The notes under the pieces are model-generated. The model saw nothing but the letters and a program-made list of their open reading frames with translations. It did no database searches and was not told the origin of the DNA. The translations under genes were made by a program, and so were the position numbers. A stretch of 64,000 bases of DNA from Pseudomonas sp. L5B5. Lineage in GTDB: Bacteria > Pseudomonadota > Gammaproteobacteria > Pseudomonadales > Pseudomonadaceae. The stretch lies in assembly GCF_020520285.1 (NCBI RefSeq), contig NZ_CP084742.1, positions 3,162,001 through 3,226,000 of the forward strand, written 5' to 3'. This document shows, one piece after another, positions 18,201-26,933 of the stretch. Numbering within the stretch: the stretch's first letter is position 1; every line of letters starts with the position of its first letter.

Positions 18201-19826
18201 ATGTTCAAACAAGCAGTCATTCCGTTTTTAGTCAGCGCCGGTCTGCTGGCCAGCACTCCCTTCGCCCAGGCGGCGACTAATCTGGTGTTCTGCTCCGAGG
18301 GCAGCCCTGCCGGTTTCGACCCGGGCCAGTACACCACCGGAACCGACTTCGACGCCTCAGCAGAAACCATGTTCAACCGTCTCAGCCAGTTCGAACGTGG
18401 CGGCACCGCGGTCATCCCGGGCCTGGCCACCAGCTGGGACATCTCGGAAGACGGCCTGACCTACACCTTCCACCTGCGCGAAGGCGTCAAGTTCCATACC
18501 ACGCCGTACTTCACCCCGACCCGCAACTTCAATGCCGACGATGTGGTGTTCACCTTCACCCGCATGATCGACAAGGACATGCCGTTCCGTAAGGCATACC
18601 CCACCGAATTCCCGTATTTCACCGACATGGGGATGGACACCAACATCACCAAGGTCGAGAAGCTCGACGACCACACCGTGCGCTTCGCCCTGAAGAGCGT
18701 CGACGCTGCGTTCATCCAGAACCTGGCCATGAGCTTCGCCTCCGTCCAGTCCGCCGAGTACGCCGACAAGCTGCTCAAGGAAGGCAAGGCCAGCGAGATC
18801 AACCAGAAGCCGATCGGCACTGGCCCGTTCGTGTTCAAGAGCTACCAGAAAGACTCCAACATCCGCTACACCGGCAACAAGGACTACTGGAAGCCTGAAG
18901 ACGTGAAGATCGACAACCTGATCTTCGCCATCACCACCGACCCTTCGGTGCGTATCCAGAAGCTCAAGAAGAACGAATGCCAGGTCACCCTCTTCCCGCG
19001 CCCGGCCGACCTCAAGGCCCTCAAGGAAGACAAGGCCCTGAAGATGCCTGAGCAGGCCGGCTTCAACCTGGGTTACGTCGCCTACAACGTGATGCCGGTC
19101 CTGAAGGGCCGCACCGACGCCAACCCGCTGGCCGACCTCAAGGTACGCCAGGCGATGGACATGGCGGTGAACAAGCCGCAGATCATCGATTCGGTGTACC
19201 AGGGCGCCGGCCAGCTGGCGGTCAACGCCATGCCGCCGACCGAATGGTCCTACGACACCACCATCAAGGATGCCAAGTACGATCCCGAGAAAGCCCGCCA
19301 ACTGCTCAAGGAAGCCGGCGTCAAGGAAGGCACCCAGATCACCCTGTGGGCCATGCCGGTACAGCGTCCCTACAACCCGAACGCCAAGCTGATGGCAGAA
19401 ATGCTGCAGTCCGACTGGGCGAAGATCGGCCTGAAGGTGAACATCGTCAGCTATGAGTGGGGCGAGTACATCAAGCGTTCCAAGGGCGGCGAGAACCAGG
19501 CGATGATCATCGGCTGGAGCGGCGACAACGGTGACCCCGACAACTGGCTGGGCACCCTGTTCGGCTGCGATGCCATGAACGGCAACAACTTCTCCAAGTG
19601 GTGCGACAAGCCGTACGACGCACTGATCAAGCAAGCCAAGACCACATCGGATGTGGCCAAACGCACCGAGCTGTACAAGCAGGCGCAGCACATCCTCAAA
19701 GACGCAGTCCCGATGACACCTATCGCACACTCGACGGTGTTCCAACCCATGCGCGCCAACGTGCAGGACTTCAAGATCAGCCCGTTCGGCTTGAACTCCT
19801 TCTACGGCGTGAGCATCGGCAAGTAA
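18201..19826 (+). CDS. dppA: dipeptide ABC transporter substrate-binding protein (1)
   Basis: Periplasmic peptide-binding protein of the SBP family 5 (DppA/OppA fold), 541 aa. Residues 1-24 (MFKQAVIPFLVSAGLLASTP then FAQAA) form a Sec signal peptide. The mature protein shows LVFCSEGSPAGFDPGQYTTGT and the family motif YTFHLREGVKFH near residue 95, and ends FGLNSFYGVSIGK. The start at 18201 is preferred over the ATG at 18177 because it gives a clean signal peptide. It is the first of three related binding proteins in the locus; the second is closest in sequence. In P. aeruginosa the homologous proteins differ in peptide preference. Confidence 0.92.
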   Translation: MFKQAVIPFLVSAGLLASTPFAQAATNLVFCSEGSPAGFDPGQYTTGTDFDASAETMFNRLSQFERGGTAVIPGLATSWDISEDGLTYTFHLREGVKFHTTPYFTPTRNFNADDVVFTFTRMIDKDMPFRKAYPTEFPYFTDMGMDTNITKVEKLDDHTVRFALKSVDAAFIQNLAMSFASVQSAEYADKLLKEGKASEINQKPIGTGPFVFKSYQKDSNIRYTGNKDYWKPEDVKIDNLIFAITTDPSVRIQKLKKNECQVTLFPRPADLKALKEDKALKMPEQAGFNLGYVAYNVMPVLKGRTDANPLADLKVRQAMDMAVNKPQIIDSVYQGAGQLAVNAMPPTEWSYDTTIKDAKYDPEKARQLLKEAGVKEGTQITLWAMPVQRPYNPNAKLMAEMLQSDWAKIGLKVNIVSYEWGEYIKRSKGGENQAMIIGWSGDNGDPDNWLGTLFGCDAMNGNNFSKWCDKPYDALIKQAKTTSDVAKRTELYKQAQHILKDAVPMTPIAHSTVFQPMRANVQDFKISPFGLNSFYGVSIGK

Positions 19827-20065
19827 CGTGCAGTGACGGCGGTGTCCGCAACGCCGCCGTTGCCTTGTCACCCTCTGAAAGAGTAGGCCCCCGCTTCGGG
19901 ACGGCTGCGCCAGCGCGCAGCCGCTCGACTCTGGAGTCGCACGCCCTGGCAAATCCAGGCAGACGGTGATCATTGGCACCCTGGTTGGCATCAACGACCT
20001 GTACAGATTCCAGGAAGGAATCAGGGCCTGTTGATCATCACAACAAAAAATGGAGATGGATCGTC
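19827..20065. other. intergenic segment between dppA copies
   Basis: 239 bp without a gene. ACGGCGG near 19837 with GCCGCCGT near 19852 form an imperfect hairpin lacking a T-run, probably a partial terminator or a 3' stabiliser that would give dppA its own abundance. CAACAAAAAATGGAG (20041-20055) before the next gene resembles the Hfq/Crc CA-type motif. Confidence 0.4.
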
Positions 20066-21667
20066 ATGCGTCACTCCTTGATCATCCCGGCGTTGCTGGG
20101 GAGCGGCCTGCTGGTCGCCAGCTCGTTCAGCCAGGCCGCCGACCGCAGCCTGGTGTTCTGCTCCGAAGGCAGCCCGGCCGGTTTCGATACCGCGCAATAC
20201 ACCACCGCCACCGACAACGATGCCGCCGAGCCGTTGTACAACCGCCTGGTGGAGTTCGAGAGAGGCGCAACCAACGTGGTGCCAGCCCTGGCCACCCGCT
20301 GGGACATTTCCGAGGACGGCCTCACGTACAGCTTTCACCTGCGCGAGGGCGTGAAGTTCCACACTACCCCCTACTTCAAGCCAACCCGCGACTTCAATGC
20401 CGACGACGTGCTGTTCACCTTCAACCGCATGCTCGACGCCGAACACCCGTTCCGCCGTGCCTACCCGACGGAGTTCCCATACTTCAACGGCATGAGCCTG
20501 AACAAGAACATTGCCAAGGTCGAGAAGACCGACCCGCTGACCGTCGTCATCACTCTCAATACCGTGGACGCGGCGTTCACCCAGAATCTCGCCATGAGCT
20601 TCGCCGCGATCCTCTCCGCCGAATACGCCCAGCAACTGCTCAAGGCCGGCACCCCCAGCCAGATCAACCAGAAACCCATCGGCACCGGCCCCTTCGTCTT
20701 CCAGCGCTACCAGAAGGACTCGCAGATCCGCTACGCCGCCAACCCGCACTACTGGGACCCGAGCCGGGTCAAGCTCGACCGGCTGATCTTCGCCATCAAC
20801 ACCGACGCCTCGGTACGGGTACAGAAACTGCGTGCCGGCGAGTGCCAGGTCACCCTGCACCCACGTCCCGCCGACATCGACGCCTTGAAGAGCGATCCGA
20901 AGCTGCAGGTGATCGAGAAACCCGGTTTCAACCTCGGCTACATCGCCTACAACGTGCGGCACAAACCCTTCGACCGCCTCGAAGTGCGCCAGGCACTGGA
21001 CATGGCGGTGAACAAGCCGGCCATCCTCAATGCCGTGTACCAGGGCGCCGGCCAGCTGGCCGTCAATGCCATGCCCCCGACCCAATGGTCCTACGACGAC
21101 AGCATCAAGGATGCCGCCTACAACCCGGAAAAAGCCCGTGAGCTGCTCAAGGCCGCCGGAGTCAAGGAAGGCACGGAAATCTCCCTGTGGGCCATGCCCG
21201 TGCAGCGCCCCTACAACCCCAACGCCAAGCTGATGGCCGAGATGCTGCAGGCAGACTGGGCCAGGATCGGTCTCAAGGTGAAGATCGTCAGCTACGAGTG
21301 GGGCGAGTACATCAAGCGCACCAAGAATGGCGAGCACGACATCAGCCTGATCGGCTGGACCGGCGATAACGGTGACCCCGACAACTGGCTGGGTACCCTG
21401 TACAGCTGCGATGCCATTGGCGGCAACAACTATTCCATGTGGTGCGACCCGCAGTACGACAAGCTGATCAAGCAAGCCAAGGTCGTCACCGACCGCGAAC
21501 AGCGCACCGCCCTGTACCAGCAGGCCCAGCAACTGCTCAAGCAGCAGGTGCCGATCACCCCGGTGGCGCACTCGACCATCAACCAGCCGTTGAGCACGAA
21601 GGTCGAGGGTTTCAAGGTCAGCCCCTTCGGGCGTAACGCCTTCTCCGGGGTCGGCCTGACTCCATAA
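20066..21667 (+). CDS. dipeptide ABC transporter substrate-binding protein (2)
   Basis: SBP family 5 protein of 533 aa, closely similar to the upstream copy along its length (shared blocks LVFCSEGSPAGFD, HLREGVKFHTTPYFKPTRDF, YQGAGQLAVNAMPPTQWSYD and EWGEYIKR). A signal peptide MRHSLIIPALLGSGLLVASS followed by FSQAA gives the start at 20066. Thirty-one codons upstream in the same frame look non-coding. The copies probably arose by tandem duplication and then diverged, matching the several DppA proteins of P. aeruginosa that feed one DppBCDF transporter. Confidence 0.9.
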   Translation: MRHSLIIPALLGSGLLVASSFSQAADRSLVFCSEGSPAGFDTAQYTTATDNDAAEPLYNRLVEFERGATNVVPALATRWDISEDGLTYSFHLREGVKFHTTPYFKPTRDFNADDVLFTFNRMLDAEHPFRRAYPTEFPYFNGMSLNKNIAKVEKTDPLTVVITLNTVDAAFTQNLAMSFAAILSAEYAQQLLKAGTPSQINQKPIGTGPFVFQRYQKDSQIRYAANPHYWDPSRVKLDRLIFAINTDASVRVQKLRAGECQVTLHPRPADIDALKSDPKLQVIEKPGFNLGYIAYNVRHKPFDRLEVRQALDMAVNKPAILNAVYQGAGQLAVNAMPPTQWSYDDSIKDAAYNPEKARELLKAAGVKEGTEISLWAMPVQRPYNPNAKLMAEMLQADWARIGLKVKIVSYEWGEYIKRTKNGEHDISLIGWTGDNGDPDNWLGTLYSCDAIGGNNYSMWCDPQYDKLIKQAKVVTDREQRTALYQQAQQLLKQQVPITPVAHSTINQPLSTKVEGFKVSPFGRNAFSGVGLTP

Positions 21668-21836
21668 CCGATGAGCCTAGAACCGTGGGGGCGATGCTCG
21701 CCCTCAAGCAGGCGTATTGCCTGGATTCAGCGAATGAGCCCCATGCAAACGTTTGCGATGCCTTGAATGAGTTCCAAAAAACCAGCCGGCCGAAAAAAAC
21801 CGGCAAGTAAAAAAACAAAACAAAGGAGCGTCACCC
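21668..21836 (+). promoter_or_regulatory. opdP upstream region with palindrome and A-rich motif
   Basis: ATGCAAACGTTTGCGA (21743-21758) contains the perfect 12-bp palindrome GCAAACGTTTGC, the shape of a LacI/PurR-family operator. A small hairpin (GCCGG and CCGGC, about 21785-21804) follows. Next to the ribosome-binding site is an A-rich stretch, AAAAAAACAAAACAAAGGAG (21809-21828), in which the CA-type motif abuts AGGAG. Confidence 0.5.
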
Positions 21837-23243
21837 ATGAAATTGAGCAGCAGCGCATTGTTAGCCCTGGCCATCAGTAGCATCACTGCTACGGCCTATG
21901 CGGAGAGCGTCAGCCAGGACTTCGTCCCGACTGAACTGAACAGCACCAATGCCCAGTCCGAAGCCAAGGGTTTCGTCGAAGGCCAGAGCCTGTCCGGCAG
22001 CACCCGCAACTGGTACGCCAACGAGTTGAAGCGGCGCAACGATCGTTTCTCGTACAACCACAACGGCCAGCCCACCTCCACTGCGCGCCGCATCAACTGG
22101 GTGCAGGGCACGATCCTCAACTACAGCTCCGGTTTCACCGAAGGCACCGTGGGCGTCAGCACCGAAGTCGCGGCCTACAACGCGATTGCCCTGGATCGTG
22201 ACCGCAAGCACATCGCCGGCAAGAACAACCGTACCCTGACCCACTCCGACGGCGACGCCGTGGGCCAGTGGAGCAAGCTGGGCCTGGCCAACGTCAAGTT
22301 CCGCGTCTCCAACACCACCCTGACCGTGGGCCGGCAGAACTTCAGCACGCCGATCGTCGACGTCATCGGCAACCGTCCGCTGCCTTCGAGCTTCGAAGGG
22401 GCGAGCATCCACAGTGAAGAATTCAACAACCTGTCGTTCGACGCCGGCACCTTCGACCGGGTATCGCCACGAAGCGAGCAGAGCCTGTCGAAGTTCCGCA
22501 GCGAATACACCAACAACAGCGCCGAGACTGACCGCGTCAGCCTGATCGGCGCCAATTACCAGCCGCTCAAGAGCCTGAAGACCAGCCTCTACGCCTCCAA
22601 GGTGGAAGACTTCTGGAACCAGTACTACTTCGGTGCCACTCACGAACTGGGTGACAGCTCGGTACTGGCCCTGACCACCGGCCTGAACTACTACAAGACC
22701 GTCGATACCGGCAAGAAAGAGATGGGCGAGATCGACAACGATACCTACTCCCTGTCCCTGGGCCTGGCCCACCAGGCCCACAGCCTGACCTTCTCCTACC
22801 AGGCGGTGAACGGTAACGAGTACTTCGACTACCTGCACGAAACCAACGGCATCTACCTGGCCAACTCCCTGCTCTCGGACTTCAACGGCCCGAACGAGAA
22901 ATCCTTCCAGATCGCCTATGGCCTGAACATGGCCGAATACGGCGTGCCCGGCCTCAAGTTCAACATCTACCAGGCCCGCGGCTGGGGCATCGACGGTACC
23001 CACTACAAGGGCACCGCCTACGGTGGCTTGAACTCCGAAGGCAAACTGGTCGGCGTCAGCACCATGGACGGCGAGACCCACTACGAATACGGGATCGGCG
23101 CCAGCTATGCGGTGCAGAGCGGTCCGCTCAAGGCCACCGCCATCCGCGCGACCTACACCACCCACCGCGCGAGCAAGTACCAGGCCGACGGCAACATCAA
23201 CGAGTTCCGCCTGGTCACCACCATTCCGTTCAATATCCTCTAA
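21837..23243 (+). CDS. opdP: OprD-family porin OpdP (dipeptide porin)
   Basis: Outer-membrane channel of the OprD/Occ family, 468 aa. Signal peptide MKLSSSALLALAISSITATAYA, then the OprD N-terminal helix-turn region and alternating strands of an 18-stranded barrel. ARRINWVQGTILNYSSGFTEGTVG near residue 83 and SFQIAYGLNMAEYGVPGLKF near 355 are typical OprD segments. It ends LVTTIPFNIL with the expected aromatic/hydrophobic C-terminus. Placement between dppA copies matches P. aeruginosa OpdP (PA4501), which admits glycine-glutamate and other dipeptides. A long antisense frame here is a shadow. Confidence 0.93.
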   Translation: MKLSSSALLALAISSITATAYAESVSQDFVPTELNSTNAQSEAKGFVEGQSLSGSTRNWYANELKRRNDRFSYNHNGQPTSTARRINWVQGTILNYSSGFTEGTVGVSTEVAAYNAIALDRDRKHIAGKNNRTLTHSDGDAVGQWSKLGLANVKFRVSNTTLTVGRQNFSTPIVDVIGNRPLPSSFEGASIHSEEFNNLSFDAGTFDRVSPRSEQSLSKFRSEYTNNSAETDRVSLIGANYQPLKSLKTSLYASKVEDFWNQYYFGATHELGDSSVLALTTGLNYYKTVDTGKKEMGEIDNDTYSLSLGLAHQAHSLTFSYQAVNGNEYFDYLHETNGIYLANSLLSDFNGPNEKSFQIAYGLNMAEYGVPGLKFNIYQARGWGIDGTHYKGTAYGGLNSEGKLVGVSTMDGETHYEYGIGASYAVQSGPLKATAIRATYTTHRASKYQADGNINEFRLVTTIPFNIL

Positions 23244-23251
23244 CCCACCAG

Positions 23252-23286
23252 TTGAAGGGCGGATTCATGATGAATCCGCCCTTCAA
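23252..23286 (+). repeat. near-perfect 35-nt palindrome after opdP
   Basis: Two 17-nt arms, TTGAAGGGCGGATTCAT and ATGAATCCGCCCTTCAA, are separated by a single G. There is no T-run, so it is more likely an mRNA 3'-end stabiliser, processing site or weak attenuator between opdP and the third binding protein than a full terminator. Confidence 0.7.
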
Positions 23287-23321
23287 GCTACGCTGGTTCC
23301 ATCGTTCGAAAGGGGTTCTTG

Positions 23322-24917
23322 ATGAAAATGCTTCCCATGAAAGCGGCCTTGAGCGCCGCATTGCTGAGCGTCGCTATCAGCGCCGCGGCCAAACCCTTGG
23401 TGGTCTGTACCGAAGCCAGCCCGGAAGGCTTCGATATGGTCCAGTACACGACCGCGGTGACTGCCGACGCAGTGGCGGAAACCATTTTCAACCGCCTGGT
23501 GGACTTCAAGCCGGGCACCACGGATATCGAGCCTGCCCTGGCCGAGTCCTGGGAAATCAGCCCGGATGGCCTGCAATACACCTTCCACCTGCGCAAGGGC
23601 GTCAAGTTCCACACCACCGACTACTTCACTCCAACCCGCGACATGAACGCCGACGACGTGGTCTGGAGCTTCCAGCGCCAGCTGGACCCGAAACACCCCT
23701 GGCATGACAAGTCCAGCGTGGGTTTCCCCTATTTCGAAAGCATGGGTTTCAAGGAACTGCTCAAGAGCGTGGAGAAAACCGACGACCACACCGTGATCTT
23801 CACCCTGACCCGCCGCGAAGCTCCGTTCCTGGCTGACATCGCCATGGCCTTCTCCTCGATCTTCCCGGCGGAATACGCCGACAAGCTGCTCAAGGAAGGC
23901 AAGACTGCCGAGCTCAACAGCAAGCCCATCGGCACCGGCCCGTTCGTCTTCATCCGCTACGCCAAGGACGCCCAGGTGCGTTTCAAGGCCAACCCGGACT
24001 ACTTCCGTGGCAAGCCGCCAGCGGACCCGCTGGTGCTGGCCATCACCACCGACAACAACGTGCGCCTGCAGAAGCTCAAGGCCAACGAGTGCCAGATCGC
24101 CCTCTACCCCAAGCCTGATGACATCCCCAGCATCAAGGCCGATGCAAAGCTGAAGGTCGACGAACTGGCGGCCATGACCACCGGCTACATCGCCATGAAC
24201 ACCACCCGCAAGTACATGAGCGACGTGCGGGTACGCAAGGCGATCGACATCGCCTTCGACAAGGAAGCCTACGTCAACAGCCTGTATGGCCCGGGCAACG
24301 CCCTGGTCGGCACCGGCCCCTATCCGCCGACCCTGCTGGGCTTCAATACCAGCCTGAAGAATCCGCCGCGGGACCTGAACAAGGCCCGCGCCCTGCTCAA
24401 GGAAGCCGGCGTGCCCGAAGGCACCGTGATCACCCTGTTCACCCGCAACGGCGGCGGCCCGACCAACCCCAACCCGCTGCTCGGCGCGCAGATGATGCAG
24501 GCCGACCTGGCCAAGATCGGCCTCAAGCTCGACATCCGCGTGATGGAGTGGGGCGAGATGCTCAAGCGCGCGAAAAACGGCGAACATGACATGGTGTCGG
24601 CCGGCTGGGCCGGGGACAACGGTGACCCGGACAACTTCCTGACCCCGAACCTGAGTTGTGACGCGGCGAAAAACGGCGAAAACTACGCTCGCTGGTGCAA
24701 CAAGACCTTCCAGGATCTGATCGACAAAGCCCGCGCCGACGCTGAACCCGCCAAGCGCGCCGAGCTCTATGAACAGGCACTGCTGGTCTTTGAGCAGGAT
24801 CAACCCTGGATTCCCATGGCCTATCCGAAAATGTTCACGGCCATGCGCAAGAACGTCGAGGGGTATCACCAGAGCCCCCTGACCACCAACAACTTCGCTA
24901 CCACCCAGGTGAAGTAA
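23322..24917 (+). CDS. dipeptide ABC transporter substrate-binding protein (3)
   Basis: SBP family 5 protein of 531 aa, more distant from the two upstream copies but with the same landmarks (LVVCTEASPEGFDMVQYTT, FHLRKGVKFHTTDYFTPTRD, RVMEWGEMLKR). Signal peptide MKMLPMKAALSAALLSVAIS ending SAAA. ATG at 23322 is preferred to the TTG one codon earlier; AGGGG (23311-23315) is the ribosome-binding site. Being nearest to dppB, it may be the binding protein co-transcribed with the membrane and ATPase subunits. Confidence 0.92.
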   Translation: MKMLPMKAALSAALLSVAISAAAKPLVVCTEASPEGFDMVQYTTAVTADAVAETIFNRLVDFKPGTTDIEPALAESWEISPDGLQYTFHLRKGVKFHTTDYFTPTRDMNADDVVWSFQRQLDPKHPWHDKSSVGFPYFESMGFKELLKSVEKTDDHTVIFTLTRREAPFLADIAMAFSSIFPAEYADKLLKEGKTAELNSKPIGTGPFVFIRYAKDAQVRFKANPDYFRGKPPADPLVLAITTDNNVRLQKLKANECQIALYPKPDDIPSIKADAKLKVDELAAMTTGYIAMNTTRKYMSDVRVRKAIDIAFDKEAYVNSLYGPGNALVGTGPYPPTLLGFNTSLKNPPRDLNKARALLKEAGVPEGTVITLFTRNGGGPTNPNPLLGAQMMQADLAKIGLKLDIRVMEWGEMLKRAKNGEHDMVSAGWAGDNGDPDNFLTPNLSCDAAKNGENYARWCNKTFQDLIDKARADAEPAKRAELYEQALLVFEQDQPWIPMAYPKMFTAMRKNVEGYHQSPLTTNNFATTQVK

Positions 24918-24926
24918 TAAGAAACG

Positions 24927-24955
24927 CCCGCCACCCCTGACCCAGGGGCGGCGGG
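24927..24955 (+). repeat. GC-rich hairpin between binding protein and dppB
   Basis: CCCGCC, CCCCTG, a short loop, CAGGGG and GGCGGG make a strong stem with no T-run. Such hairpins between a binding-protein gene and its permease usually protect the upstream message and lower permease expression relative to the binding protein. Confidence 0.6.
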
Positions 24956-24989
24956 AACGCCTAACCGGCTGATTGAGGTACTTCAGAAG

Positions 24990-26000
24990 ATGTTTAGTTT
25001 TATTGCCCGCCGTGTGGGGTTGTTGATTCCCACATTCTTCGGCATCACCTTGTTGACCTTCGCCTTGATCCGCATGATTCCCGGCGATCCCGTGGAAGTC
25101 ATGATGGGCGAGCGCCGGGTCGATCCCGAGATGCATGCCCAGGCAATGGAACGCCTTGGATTGAACAAACCGCTGTATGCCCAGTACCTGGACTACATCG
25201 GCAAGCTTGCCCATGGCGATCTGGGCGAGTCCCTGCGCACCCGCACCAGTGTGTGGAGCGAATTCTCCTCGCTGTTTCCCGCCACCCTGGAACTGGCCAT
25301 GGCCGCCCTGTTGTTCGCCGGGGTCATCGGCTTGCTGGCCGGGGTGATCGCCGCCTTGCGCCGCGGCTCGCTGTTCGATCACGGGGTCATGGGGATCTCG
25401 CTCGCCGGCTACTCGATGCCGATCTTCTGGTGGGGCCTGATCCTGATCATGTTCTTCTCGGTGAGCCTGGGCTGGACTCCGGTCTCCGGGCGAATCGACC
25501 TGCTCTACGACATCGAGCCCAAGACCGGCTTCATGCTGATCGACACCTTGCTGGCCGGCGACACTGGCGCATTCGTCGACGCCCTGGAGCACTTGATCCT
25601 GCCGGCCATCGTGCTGGGCACCATTCCCCTGGCGGTGATCGCCCGGATGACCCGCTCCTCGATGCTCGAAGTGCTACGTGAGGACTACATCCGTACCGCC
25701 AAGGCCAAGGGCCTGTCGCCCAACCGGGTGGTCTTCATCCATGGCCTGCGCAACGCGCTGATCCCGGTGCTGACCGTGGTCGGCCTGCAAGTCGGCACCC
25801 TGCTGGCCGGCGCGGTCCTGACCGAGACCATCTTTTCCTGGCCGGGCATCGGCAAGTGGCTGATCGAAGCCATCGGCGCCCGGGACTATCCCGTGGTGCA
25901 GAACGGCATCCTGTTGATCGCCTGCCTGGTGATCATGGTCAACTTCGTGGTGGACATCCTCTACGGCTTTGCCAACCCACGCATCCGTCATCAGCGCTGA
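24990..26000 (+). CDS. dppB: dipeptide ABC transporter permease DppB
   Basis: Inner-membrane subunit of the DppBCDF importer, 336 aa. Six membrane segments are predicted, beginning with RRVGLLIPTFFGITLLTFALI. The EAA coupling loop is visible as REDYIRTAKAKGLSPNRVVFIHGLRNALIP near residues 230-259, followed by the LAGAVLTETIFSWPGIGKW signature of peptide permeases. It has the normal length and gene order, and dppC follows 11 bp later. Confidence 0.96.
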   Translation: MFSFIARRVGLLIPTFFGITLLTFALIRMIPGDPVEVMMGERRVDPEMHAQAMERLGLNKPLYAQYLDYIGKLAHGDLGESLRTRTSVWSEFSSLFPATLELAMAALLFAGVIGLLAGVIAALRRGSLFDHGVMGISLAGYSMPIFWWGLILIMFFSVSLGWTPVSGRIDLLYDIEPKTGFMLIDTLLAGDTGAFVDALEHLILPAIVLGTIPLAVIARMTRSSMLEVLREDYIRTAKAKGLSPNRVVFIHGLRNALIPVLTVVGLQVGTLLAGAVLTETIFSWPGIGKWLIEAIGARDYPVVQNGILLIACLVIMVNFVVDILYGFANPRIRHQR

Positions 26001-26011
26001 GGCCAAGACTC

Positions 26012-26923
26012 ATGAGTACTCCAACTTCCTCGGTAGCAGTCGATCAAAGCCTGCTCTATCCGTCCGTCTACAAAGAATTCTGGCAGCACTTCTCCCGCAA
26101 CAAGGGCGCCGTGGCCGGCCTGCTGTTCATGCTGGTGGTGGTGTTCTGCGCGCTCTTCGCGCCCTGGGTGGCTCCGCACGACCCCAGCGAGCAGTACCGC
26201 GACTTCCTGCTGACCCCGCCGGCGTGGCTCGAGGGCGGGCAGATGCAGTTCCTGCTGGGCACCGACGAACTGGGCCGCGACCTGCTGTCGCGCCTGATCC
26301 AGGGCTCGCGCCTGTCGCTGCTGATCGGCCTGTCGTCGGTGGTGATGTCGCTGATTCCCGGGATCCTGATGGGCCTGCTGGCCGGCTTCTTTCCGCGCCT
26401 GCTGGGCCCCAGCATCATGCGCCTGATGGACATCATGCTGGCCCTGCCGTCGCTGCTGCTGGCCGTGGCCATCGTCGCCATCCTCGGCCCAGGCCTGATC
26501 AACACCGTGATCGCCATCGCCGTGGTGTCCCTGCCGTCCTACGTGCGCCTGACCCGCGCCGCCGTGATGGGCGAGCTCAACCGCGACTACGTGACCGCTG
26601 CGCGCCTGGCCGGTGCCGGCCTGCCGCGCCTGATGTTCATCACCGTGCTGCCCAACTGCATGGCGCCGCTGATCGTGCAGGCCACCCTGAGCTTCTCCTC
26701 GGCGATCCTCGACGCCGCCGCCCTGGGCTTCCTCGGCCTCGGCGTCCAGCCGCCTACCCCCGAGTGGGGCACCATGCTGGCCTCGGCCCGCGACTACATC
26801 GAACGCGCCTGGTGGGTCGTGAGCCTGCCCGGCCTGACCATTTTGCTCAGCGTGCTGGCAATCAACCTGATGGGCGACGGCCTGCGCGATGCGCTGGATC
26901 CGAAACTCAAGAACGCCGCCTGA
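26012..26923 (+). CDS. dppC: dipeptide ABC transporter permease DppC
   Basis: Second inner-membrane subunit of the Dpp importer, 303 aa from the ATG at 26012 ([20 protein letters not shown]). The N-terminal OppC-type segment [19 protein letters not shown] precedes [23 protein letters not shown], diagnostic of DppC. The EAA loop [27 protein letters not shown] lies near residues 189-215. The longer frame from 25856 overlaps dppB and lacks a DppC-like start. Confidence 0.96.
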   Translation: MSTPTSSVAVDQSLLYPSVYKEFWQHFSRNKGAVAGLLFMLVVVFCALFAPWVAPHDPSEQYRDFLLTPPAWLEGGQMQFLLGTDELGRDLLSRLIQGSRLSLLIGLSSVVMSLIPGILMGLLAGFFPRLLGPSIMRLMDIMLALPSLLLAVAIVAILGPGLINTVIAIAVVSLPSYVRLTRAAVMGELNRDYVTAARLAGAGLPRLMFITVLPNCMAPLIVQATLSFSSAILDAAALGFLGLGVQPPTPEWGTMLASARDYIERAWWVVSLPGLTILLSVLAINLMGDGLRDALDPKLKNAA

Positions 26924-26933
26924 GGAGATTCCC

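Noticed and set aside
23283..25592. 769-codon minus-strand open frame antisense to the third binding protein and dppB
   Set aside because: It mirrors the GC-rich codon bias of the real genes, has no family features, and spans a gene boundary.
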